Shown: positions 50,639 through 58,564 of the stretch, piece after piece
Layout of the letters: each line of letters begins with the position of its first letter
How positions within the stretch are numbered: the first letter of the stretch is position 1
Assembly: GCF_029963765.1 (NCBI RefSeq)
Contig: NZ_JALBYU010000016.1
Span: forward strand, 1-64,000
Direction: 5' to 3'
Length of the DNA: 64,000 bases
DNA from: Pseudomonas sp. UYIF39
GTDB taxonomy: Bacteria > Pseudomonadota > Gammaproteobacteria > Pseudomonadales > Pseudomonadaceae
Notes under the pieces: model-generated
The model's input: only the letters and a program-made list of their open reading frames with translations
Database searches by the model: none
Told to the model about the DNA's origin: nothing
Made by a program: the position numbers and the translations under genes

Positions 50639-53485
50639 ATGGCGCAGCAGTATCAACCGGGGCAACGCTGGATCAGTGACAGCGAAGCCGAGCTGGGTTT
50701 GGGCACCGTTCTGGCACAGGACGGCCGCTTGTTGACCGTGCTCTACCCGGCCACTGGCGAGACTCGCCAGTACGCGCTACGGAATGCGCCCCTCACCCGC
50801 GTGCGGTTTTCGCCGGGTGACTCGATCACTCACTTCGAAGGCTGGAAACTGACCGTACAAGAAGTCGACGACGTCGATGGCCTGCTGGTTTACCACGGTC
50901 TCAACGGGCAGAACGAAGTGGTCACCCTGCCGGAAACCCAACTGTCGAACTTCATTCAGTTCCGTCTGGCCAGCGATCGTTTGTTCGCCGGGCAGATCGA
51001 CCCGCTGGCCTGGTTCTCCCTGCGATACAACACCCTGGAACACACCAGCCGCCAGTTGCAGTCCGCGCTTTGGGGCCTCGGTGGCGTGCGTGCGCAACCG
51101 ATCGCGCACCAGCTGCATATCGCCCGTGAAGTCGCCGACCGCATTGCACCGCGGGTTTTGCTGGCCGACGAAGTGGGCCTGGGCAAAACCATCGAAGCCG
51201 GTCTGGTGATCCATCGCCAACTGCTCTCGGGCCGCGCCAACCGCGTGCTGATCCTGGTTCCGGAGAACCTGCAGCACCAGTGGCTGGTGGAGATGCGCCG
51301 CCGCTTCAACCTGCAAGTCGCGCTGTTCGACGAAGAACGCTTCATCGAAAGCGATGCCGCCAACCCGTTCGAAGACACCCAGCTCGCGCTGGTTGCACTC
51401 GAGTGGCTGGTGGAAGACGAGAAGGCCCAGGACGCGCTGTTCGCCGCCGGTTGGGACCTGATGGTCGTCGACGAAGCGCACCACCTGGTGTGGCATGAAG
51501 ACAAGGCCAGCCCGGAATACTCGCTGGTTGAACAACTGGCCGAAGTCATTCCCGGCGTCCTGCTGCTGACCGCGACCCCGGAACAACTGGGTCAGGACAG
51601 CCACTTTGCGCGTCTGCGCCTGCTCGACCCGAACCGTTTCCACGACTTGCACGCCTTCCGCGCCGAGAGCGAAAACTATCGCCCGGTGGCCGAAGCCGTT
51701 CAGGAGTTGCTGGACAAGGGGCGCCTGTCGCCTGAAGCGCACAAGACCATTCACGGTTTCCTCGGCAACGAAGGCGAAGCGTTGCTGACCGCCGTCAACG
51801 ATGGCGACACCGAAGCCGCCGCCCGCCTGGTGCGCGAACTGCTCGACCGCCACGGCACCGGCCGCGTGCTGTTCCGCAACACCCGCGCCGCCGTGCAGGG
51901 TTTCCCGGAGCGCAAACTGCATCCGTACCCGCTGCCGTGCCCGGACGAATACCTCGAACTGCCGTTGGGCGATCACGCCGAGCTGTACCCGGAAGTCAGC
52001 TTCCAGGCCCAGCCGGACGCCAACGAAGAAGAACGCTGGTGGAAATTCGACCCACGGGTCGAATGGCTGATCGACACGCTGAAGATGCTCAAACGCACCA
52101 AAGTGTTGGTGATCTGCGCCCACGCCGAAACCGCCATGGACCTGGAAGACGCCCTGCGCGTGCGCTCCGGCATCCCGGCCACGGTCTTCCACGAAGGCAT
52201 GAACATCCTCGAGCGTGACCGCGCCGCTGCCTACTTCGCCGACGAAGAATTTGGCGCGCAAGTGTTGATCTGCTCGGAAATCGGCAGTGAAGGTCGTAAC
52301 TTCCAGTTCTCGCACCACTTGGTGCTGTTCGATCTGCCAGCGCACCCGGACCTGCTGGAGCAGCGTATCGGTCGTCTGGACCGGATCGGCCAGAAGCACA
52401 TCATCGAACTGCACGTGCCGTACCTGGAAACCAGACCGCAAGAGCGCCTGTTCCAGTGGTACCACGAAGCGCTGAACGCGTTCCTCAACACCTGCCCGAC
52501 CGGCAACGCCCTGCAGCATCAGTTTGGCCCGCGCCTGTTGCCGCTGCTGGAAAACGCCGATGACGGCGAGTGGCAAGCGCTGATCGACGAAGCCCGCGCC
52601 GAGCGCGAGCGTCTGGAAGCCGAGTTGCACACCGGCCGCGACCGCTTGCTGGAACTCAATTCCGGCGGCGCCGGTGAAGGCGATGCACTGGTCGAGGACA
52701 TCCTTGAGCAAGACGACCAATTCGCCCTGCCGATCTACATGGAAACTCTGTTCGACGCGTTCGGCATCGACAGCGAAGACCACTCGGAAAACGCGCTGAT
52801 CCTCAAGCCGAGCGAAAAAATGCTCGACGCCAGCTTCCCGCTGGGCGACGACGAAGGCGTGACCATCACTTACGACCGCAACCAGGCGCTGTCTCGCGAA
52901 GACATGCAGTTCATCACCTGGGAACACCCGATGGTTCAGGGCGGCATGGACCTGGTCTTGTCCGGTTCCATGGGCAACACCGCCGTGGCGCTGATCAAGA
53001 ACAAGGCGCTGAAACCTGGCACCGTGTTGCTCGAGTTGCTCTACGTCAGCGAAGTGGTTGCCCCGCGCTCGCTGCAACTTGGCCGTTACCTGCCACCGGC
53101 CGCCCTGCGCTGCCTGCTGGATGCCAATGGCAACGACCTGTCAGCCCGGGTCTCGTTCGAAACCCTTAACGATCAGCTGGAAAGCGTACCGCGTGCCAGC
53201 GCCAACAAGTTCATCCAGGCCCAGCGCGATCAGCTGACGCCACGGATCAACGCCGGCGAAGAGAAGATCTTCCCGCGTCACGCCGAGCGCGTGGCTGAGG
53301 CGCAGCGTCGCCTGGCCGCCGACACCGACGAAGAACTGGCGCGCCTGACCGCGTTGCAAGCGGTCAACCCGACCGTGCGCGACAGCGAACTGGTTGCCCT
53401 GCGCAAGCAACGCGAGCAAGGCCTGGCCATGCTCGACAAGGCTGCGCTGCGACTGGAAGCGATTCGGGTGTTGGTGGCGGGTTAA
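50639..53485 (+). CDS. rapA: RNA polymerase-associated ATPase RapA (SWI2/SNF2)
   Basis: The 948-residue protein is near E. coli RapA (968). The N terminus has tandem Tudor-like domains (QPGQRWISDSEAELGLGTVL). The Snf2 core follows, with Walker A DEVGLGKT at 177-184, Walker B DEAH at 278-281, a helicase C-domain (ILERDRAAAYFADEE, EGRNFQFSHHLVLFDLP) and motif VI QRIGRLDRIGQ. A long C-terminal region ends in helices. It binds RNA polymerase and promotes its recycling. A terminator follows. Confidence 0.95.
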   Translation: MAQQYQPGQRWISDSEAELGLGTVLAQDGRLLTVLYPATGETRQYALRNAPLTRVRFSPGDSITHFEGWKLTVQEVDDVDGLLVYHGLNGQNEVVTLPETQLSNFIQFRLASDRLFAGQIDPLAWFSLRYNTLEHTSRQLQSALWGLGGVRAQPIAHQLHIAREVADRIAPRVLLADEVGLGKTIEAGLVIHRQLLSGRANRVLILVPENLQHQWLVEMRRRFNLQVALFDEERFIESDAANPFEDTQLALVALEWLVEDEKAQDALFAAGWDLMVVDEAHHLVWHEDKASPEYSLVEQLAEVIPGVLLLTATPEQLGQDSHFARLRLLDPNRFHDLHAFRAESENYRPVAEAVQELLDKGRLSPEAHKTIHGFLGNEGEALLTAVNDGDTEAAARLVRELLDRHGTGRVLFRNTRAAVQGFPERKLHPYPLPCPDEYLELPLGDHAELYPEVSFQAQPDANEEERWWKFDPRVEWLIDTLKMLKRTKVLVICAHAETAMDLEDALRVRSGIPATVFHEGMNILERDRAAAYFADEEFGAQVLICSEIGSEGRNFQFSHHLVLFDLPAHPDLLEQRIGRLDRIGQKHIIELHVPYLETRPQERLFQWYHEALNAFLNTCPTGNALQHQFGPRLLPLLENADDGEWQALIDEARAERERLEAELHTGRDRLLELNSGGAGEGDALVEDILEQDDQFALPIYMETLFDAFGIDSEDHSENALILKPSEKMLDASFPLGDDEGVTITYDRNQALSREDMQFITWEHPMVQGGMDLVLSGSMGNTAVALIKNKALKPGTVLLELLYVSEVVAPRSLQLGRYLPPAALRCLLDANGNDLSARVSFETLNDQLESVPRASANKFIQAQRDQLTPRINAGEEKIFPRHAERVAEAQRRLAADTDEELARLTALQAVNPTVRDSELVALRKQREQGLAMLDKAALRLEAIRVLVAG

Positions 53486-53508
53486 GTCCCCCGGCTCCAC
53501 CGCTAAAA

Positions 53509-53540
53509 CAAAAGGCCCGCAGCGATGCGGGCCTTTTTTT
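53509..53540 (+). terminator. Rho-independent terminator after rapA
   Basis: AAAGGCCCGC, AGCGAT and GCGGGCCTTT form a 10-bp stem followed by TTTTG, 25 bp after the rapA stop. Confidence 0.9.
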
Positions 53541-53571
53541 GTCTGCGGGAATGATGTGGTGTTGCTGATGG

Positions 53572-53658
53572 CCTCATCGTCGGAACGCCGCCCGGAGCAA
53601 GCTCGCTCCCACAGGGGAATGCATTCCAAATGTGGGAGCGAGCCTGCTCGCGAAAGCG
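53572..53658. repeat. REP-type inverted pair with a disrupted left arm
   Basis: The right arm TGTGGGAGCGAGCCTGCTCG at 53631 is standard. The left arm reads CTCATCG, then about 13-15 extra bases (TCGGAACGCCGCCC), then GGAGCAAGCTCGCTCCCACA. Compared with the copy at 31171 this is an insertion inside the palindrome. Confidence 0.7.
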
Positions 53659-53659
53659 G

Positions 53660-55009
53660 TTACGCAGTCACCGGAGTACCTTCAGGCTCAACCACCGCCA
53701 CCAACCCTTCCTTCATCCGCTTCGCATCCCTCACAAAACAACGCGAAGCCAGGAACAGAAACACCATGGTGAAAAACAGCGCCACCGGGATCAAATACAT
53801 CGCGTCATGCAAGCCGACAGCTTTGAATGCCTCGGTCATCTGTTCAGCTCCGGCCGAGAGCATCGCTGTATGTGCAAAGTGGTCGGACAATGCGCCCACC
53901 ACCACCGGCCCCAAACCACCCCCCAGCAAATACAACCCGGCAAAGAACAGCGCCATGGCCGTAGCCCGCAAGCGCGGCTCGACGACATCCTGAATGGCGG
54001 TGTAAACGCAGGTGTAGAAGTTGTAGGCAAACAACCAGCCCACACTGAACACCGCCACAAACACCCCGATCTCGATCCGCCCGGAATGCAGCGCCCAGGC
54101 CGTGCACACCGTCGAGATGATCAAGCTGAACGCGGCAAACAGCAGTCGCCCATTGGCCACCCGCTGGTGAATCTTGTCCGCGACCCAACCGCCCAGTGTC
54201 AGGCCGAACAACCCGGTCACGCCGACGATCACCCCGGTCGCCACCGCCGCTTCCTGCAACGGCATCAGGAAATAACGCTGCAGCATCGGCACCAGAAACG
54301 AGTTGCAGGCATACGTGGCGAAGTTGAAGCACAGTCCCGCCATCACCAGCCACAGGAAAGTCGGCACCGCCAACACCCGACGGATCGGCCGGTCTACGCG
54401 TTCCTGCGAGACTTGCACACTCTCCGCGGCACCGCGCTTGGGTTCCTTGATGAAGAACATGAAGATCGCCAGGATCAGCCCCGGCACTGCCGCGATAAAG
54501 AACGGCGCGCGCCAACTGTCGAAGGCCTTGACCATCGCGCCAATGGTGAAGAACGCCAGCAGCAGCCCCAACGGCAGCCCCAGCATGAAGATACCCATCG
54601 CCCGCGCCCGGCGGTGGGCCGGAAACAGGTCGCCGATTAGCGAGTTGGCGGCCGGTGCATAACTGGCTTCACCGATGCCGATGCCCATGCGCACGATCAG
54701 GAAAGCCCAGAAACTCCCCACCAGGCCGTTGACCGCTGTCAGCCCGCTCCACGCCGCCAGGCCCCAGCCCATCAATTTGCTGCGCGAACCGGTATCGGCC
54801 ATCCGTCCCAGAGGCAGGCCGGCAATGGCATAAACGAGGGTGAATGCGGTACCGATGATTCCCAGCTGAAAGTCGCTGAGGTGCCATTCCATGCGGATCG
54901 GTTCGATGATGATGGCCGGAATGGTGCGATCGAAGAAGTTGAACAGGTTGGCCAGGAACAGCAGGAACAGAATGCGCCAGGCATTCGCCGCTTGGGTCGA
55001 GTTCTGCAT
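53660..55009 (-). CDS. MFS transporter, spinster-like family
   Basis: The 449-residue protein has 12 predicted helices. It starts AWRILFLLFLANLFNFFDRTIPAI, the Asp/Arg-containing first helix of spinster-type transporters. Motif A-like AGLPLGRMADTGSRSKLMGW follows, and then GEASYAPAANSLIGDLFPAHRRARAMG, the hallmark of that family. The predicted role is efflux or uptake of lipids, sugars or aromatic acids; no neighbour indicates which. Confidence 0.87.
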   Translation of the reverse strand: MQNSTQAANAWRILFLLFLANLFNFFDRTIPAIIIEPIRMEWHLSDFQLGIIGTAFTLVYAIAGLPLGRMADTGSRSKLMGWGLAAWSGLTAVNGLVGSFWAFLIVRMGIGIGEASYAPAANSLIGDLFPAHRRARAMGIFMLGLPLGLLLAFFTIGAMVKAFDSWRAPFFIAAVPGLILAIFMFFIKEPKRGAAESVQVSQERVDRPIRRVLAVPTFLWLVMAGLCFNFATYACNSFLVPMLQRYFLMPLQEAAVATGVIVGVTGLFGLTLGGWVADKIHQRVANGRLLFAAFSLIISTVCTAWALHSGRIEIGVFVAVFSVGWLFAYNFYTCVYTAIQDVVEPRLRATAMALFFAGLYLLGGGLGPVVVGALSDHFAHTAMLSAGAEQMTEAFKAVGLHDAMYLIPVALFFTMVFLFLASRCFVRDAKRMKEGLVAVVEPEGTPVTA

Positions 55010-55285
55010 GGGTCCGTCTCTTTTATTGTTATTGGGGCTTCACTGCCAGCGCATCCGAGCCCGGAACCTGCAATCTAGTCAGGCCCGCCAGAGCTGTCTG
55101 TCATTATTTGTAAAGCTGATATCCGCCCATGGAAGATGTCGCAGCCCATGCAATTGTTATTTCCAAACGCTCTAACGCTCATTTCAAAATGGTTAGAGCC
55201 AATTTGCCACTATGGTTTGCACTCTAAACCTGCCTTCTATACTCCTAAGCATTCGCCAGCGTTCATGGCGCCAGCCAGGATGACA

Positions 55286-57580
55286 ATGGGGCATGCTATG
55301 GAGTGGCTTGGCTTGCATTTCATTACCGAGCTGACGGCGAACGGTCAGGTAATACTCAACTGCACACATAACCCTTTTCTTGTACTGCTGGCCTATTTGG
55401 TCGCCTGTGTCGGCAGCTTTGCCACATTGGACATGGCCGAACGGGTCGGTCACGCGCAAAACCCCGCCTCGCAGCGGCTCTGGCGCTGGGTCGGCGCCGG
55501 TTGCCTGGCGGGTGGGATCTGGGCCATGCACTTCATTGGCATGCTAGCGTTTCAGGCTCCGATCGACATTCAATATGAATTACCCATCACCCTCCTTTCT
55601 CTGTTGATCGCCCTGCTCGCCTCGTGGCTGGCCATGCATGCTCTCAGTCATCCCCGCCTGAGTTTTTGGCAGTACCTCCAGGCTTCGATCTGCATTGGCC
55701 TGGGTATTGCCACCATGCATTACGTGGGCATGACCGCCATGCGTTCGAGTGCGATGGCCTATTACCAACCCGCGCTATTCGCCCTCTCCATTGTGATCGC
55801 CATCGGTGCCAGCCTTGCAGCCCTGCTGATATCAAGTCATCTGCGTGACGGCACCGGTCTGTTCCATCAACTGCTCAAATACAGCGCCAGCCTGGTGCTC
55901 GGGGCCGGTATTGTCAGCATGCACTTCACCGGCATGGCCGCCTTCAATCTGGTGCTGCCCGCCAACAGCCTCCAGCCGCTGCCCGGCGAAAACAATCATC
56001 TACAACTGGGTCTGACGGTGGCGGTCATGACGCTGTTGATCATCGGCAGCAGCATCAGCGCGGCGCTAGCGGACAAGAAGCTGCAAAACAAGGAGCGTGA
56101 CCTGCAACGGGTCAACGCCCTGCTCAGTCAACTGGACCAGGCGAGGATGTCGTTACAACAGGTGGCGCACTACGACCCCCTGACTAACCTGATCAACCGT
56201 CGTGGCTTCAACCAGATGTTTGCCGAAAAACTCACCGAGAAAACCAACGAAGGCGGCATGCTGGCAGTGCTGTTCCTGGACATCGACCATTTCAAGCGGA
56301 TCAACGACAGCCTCGGCCATGATGCCGGCGACGAATTGCTCAAAGTCTTGGCCAGCCACATCAAGAGCTCGGTACGCAGTCACGAAGACGTGGTGGCGCG
56401 CTTCGGCGGCGACGAATTCTGCATTCTCATCAGCCTGCACGATCGTGAAGAAGCACGCCACATGGCCCAGCGCATCATGTTGAAAATGAAGGAGCCCATC
56501 GAGTTGTCCGGGCGACGCATGGTCATGACCACCAGCATTGGCATCAGCCTGTTTCCCGAAGACGGCAAGACGTGCGAAGAGCTGCTGAAAAACGCCGACC
56601 TGGCGCTGTATCAATCCAAGGGCAACGGCCGCAACGGTCTGAACTTTTTCAGCTCCGACCTGAAAACCCGCGCCACCCTGGAGCTGCAACTGGAAGAAGA
56701 ACTGCGCCACGCCCTGCGCGAAAACACCGGACTGATGCTCTATTACCAACCGATCTACGACCTGAAAAACGCTCAGGTCAGCAAACTTGAAGCGCTGGTC
56801 CGCTGGCAACATCCGGTTCACGGACTGCTGGCACCGGACCGGTTCATTGCCATCGCCGAGGCCAACGGCCTGATCGCCGAACTGGACAACTGGGTCCTGC
56901 GCAAAGCCTGTGAGGACCTCGGCGAGTTGTCGCGTCAGGGTTGCGAAGAACTCCACATCGCCGTGAACTGTTCGCCCCTGAACCTGGCGCGCGAAGAATT
57001 GGCCGATGAAATCGAACATGCGCTGCGGGTCGCCGGAGTGGCGCCGCAGCGGCTGGAACTGGAAGTGACCGAAAATGCGCTGATGGGCAACATCGCCGAT
57101 ACGCTGGTATTGCTGCGCCAGATTCGTGCCCTCGGTGTGTCGCTGTCGATTGATGACTTCGGCACCGGTTACTCGTCACTGGCCTATCTCAAACGGCTGC
57201 CACTCAACACGCTGAAGATCGACCGCTCCTTCATCCAGGACATCCCCAAGGCCACCCAAGACATGGAAATCGTTCAGGCGATAATCGTCATGGCGCACAC
57301 GCTACATTTGCAGGTGGTCACCGAAGGCGTCGAAACCCTTGAGCAATACGAGTTCCTGGAGCGTAACGGCTGCGACTTCGTGCAGGGCTACCTGCTCAGT
57401 CGTCCGGTACCGCTGGCGCAATTGCGTCCCGTGCTGAGCGAAATCAACCAGCGCAAGCACCCGCACATCGTCAGCCCTTTGAGTCTGGCTCGCGGTACAA
57501 CTGCACTAGCGTCGACGGATCTTTTTCCAGGAATCCCTGGCTCCCATGCAGCCGCATCAGTTGTGCGGCCAGTCCACTGA
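55286..57580 (+). CDS. mucR: MHYT-GGDEF-EAL membrane protein (MucR-like)
   Basis: The 764-residue protein begins with seven membrane segments carrying three MHYT motifs (AMHFIGM, TMHYVGM, SMHFTGM), thought to sense a diatomic gas through copper. A GGDEF domain with intact RFGGDEF near residue 372 and an EAL domain with KLEALVRW near 501 follow; DFGTGYSSL and KIDRSFI support a competent phosphodiesterase. No canonical RxxD I-site precedes GGDEF. MucR of P. aeruginosa has this layout and tunes alginate. The start is uncertain (55265, 55280, 55286 or 55298); 55286 has AGGA upstream. The last 110 bp overlap the convergent gene. Confidence 0.88.
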   Translation: MGHAMEWLGLHFITELTANGQVILNCTHNPFLVLLAYLVACVGSFATLDMAERVGHAQNPASQRLWRWVGAGCLAGGIWAMHFIGMLAFQAPIDIQYELPITLLSLLIALLASWLAMHALSHPRLSFWQYLQASICIGLGIATMHYVGMTAMRSSAMAYYQPALFALSIVIAIGASLAALLISSHLRDGTGLFHQLLKYSASLVLGAGIVSMHFTGMAAFNLVLPANSLQPLPGENNHLQLGLTVAVMTLLIIGSSISAALADKKLQNKERDLQRVNALLSQLDQARMSLQQVAHYDPLTNLINRRGFNQMFAEKLTEKTNEGGMLAVLFLDIDHFKRINDSLGHDAGDELLKVLASHIKSSVRSHEDVVARFGGDEFCILISLHDREEARHMAQRIMLKMKEPIELSGRRMVMTTSIGISLFPEDGKTCEELLKNADLALYQSKGNGRNGLNFFSSDLKTRATLELQLEEELRHALRENTGLMLYYQPIYDLKNAQVSKLEALVRWQHPVHGLLAPDRFIAIAEANGLIAELDNWVLRKACEDLGELSRQGCEELHIAVNCSPLNLAREELADEIEHALRVAGVAPQRLELEVTENALMGNIADTLVLLRQIRALGVSLSIDDFGTGYSSLAYLKRLPLNTLKIDRSFIQDIPKATQDMEIVQAIIVMAHTLHLQVVTEGVETLEQYEFLERNGCDFVQGYLLSRPVPLAQLRPVLSEINQRKHPHIVSPLSLARGTTALASTDLFPGIPGSHAAASVVRPVH

Positions 57581-58367
57581 TCGGCGTGGCCGAGCCTTGC
57601 TCACGGGAAAACCTCACCGCGGTGTCGAGGTCCTTGAGCAGCGTGCGCACATGCCATTTCACCGGTTCGAAACGGCTTTCGGCCATTTGCGGACCCAGGA
57701 TCTGCAAGGGCTTTGAATCGGCAAATCCGCCTGCCAGAGCCTCTGCGATCAGGCTGGCCTGCACCCCGGAACGCTCGGCCAACGCCACGACTTCAGCGAT
57801 AACCAGCGCGTTGCAGGCGACGATCATCTGATTGCAGGCCTTGGTCACCTGCCCTGCTCCGACGGCGCCCATGTGGGTCACGCGCTGGCCGAGGCTCAAC
57901 AGCACAGGCCTGACGCGCTCAAGATCCGCCGTTTCACCGCCCACCATGATCGCCAGGCTACCGGCCTCGGCGCCGACCACTCCGCCGGACACGGGTGCAT
58001 CCAGCCAGCTCATGCCGGTTTGGCTGACCAGCGATGTCGCCATTTCCCGCGTCGCGGTAGGTTCCAGACTGGAAAAATCCACCAGCAGTTGACCGCTTTT
58101 CGCGCCTTGCGCAATCCCTGCCGCGCCAAAAACCACCTCTCGAACCACCGACGTATCCGCCAGGCACAACATCACCACGTCGGCGTGCTGGCACAGCTCA
58201 GCCGGCGTGGCGACTTGTCGTGCACCGGCCTCGACCAGCGGCGCGCACTTGGCTGGGTTGCGATTCCACACCGTCAGCGGATAACCCGCTGCCAGCAGGC
58301 GCTGACACATCGGCAAGCCCATCAGGCCGACCCCGGCAAACCCGAGTGAAGGTAACGCTGCCATCAT
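57471..58367 (-). CDS. NAD(P)-dependent beta-hydroxyacid dehydrogenase (3-hydroxyisobutyrate dehydrogenase family)
   Basis: The 298-residue protein has an N-terminal Rossmann domain (GFAGVGLMGLPMCQRLL, then VWNRNPAKC), the substrate motif DAPVSGGVVGAEAGSLAIMVG, and the catalytic Lys in GAGQVTKACNQMIVA. Candidates are tartronate semialdehyde reductase (GarR/GlxR) and 3-hydroxyisobutyrate dehydrogenase. An AGGAGG site precedes two adjacent ATGs (58367, 58364). It is not in an operon that fixes the substrate. The 3' end overlaps the MHYT-GGDEF-EAL gene by 110 bp. Confidence 0.88.
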   Translation of the reverse strand: MMAALPSLGFAGVGLMGLPMCQRLLAAGYPLTVWNRNPAKCAPLVEAGARQVATPAELCQHADVVMLCLADTSVVREVVFGAAGIAQGAKSGQLLVDFSSLEPTATREMATSLVSQTGMSWLDAPVSGGVVGAEAGSLAIMVGGETADLERVRPVLLSLGQRVTHMGAVGAGQVTKACNQMIVACNALVIAEVVALAERSGVQASLIAEALAGGFADSKPLQILGPQMAESRFEPVKWHVRTLLKDLDTAVRFSREQGSATPISGLAAQLMRLHGSQGFLEKDPSTLVQLYREPDSKG

Positions 58368-58564
58368 TTGGCCTCCTGTTGATTAAAGATCGTCGAATAT
58401 TGGCCGATTCATCATGACTTAGGAAAGGATTCCCCCGAGTGATGCTCAGGCCAAGACCCTGACGCTTGGGCCAAATACGCGCAAGAAAAAGACGCGAGAT
58501 CCCATCCGTGATGGTTCGACGACATCGTGTCGCCCAACCAACCAGCCCAGGTACATGGCGCACA

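Noticed and set aside
50777..53077. 766-codon open frame antisense to rapA
   Set aside because: It mirrors the RapA reading frame, is rich in Gln/Val/Arg shadow residues, and has no start signal or domain.
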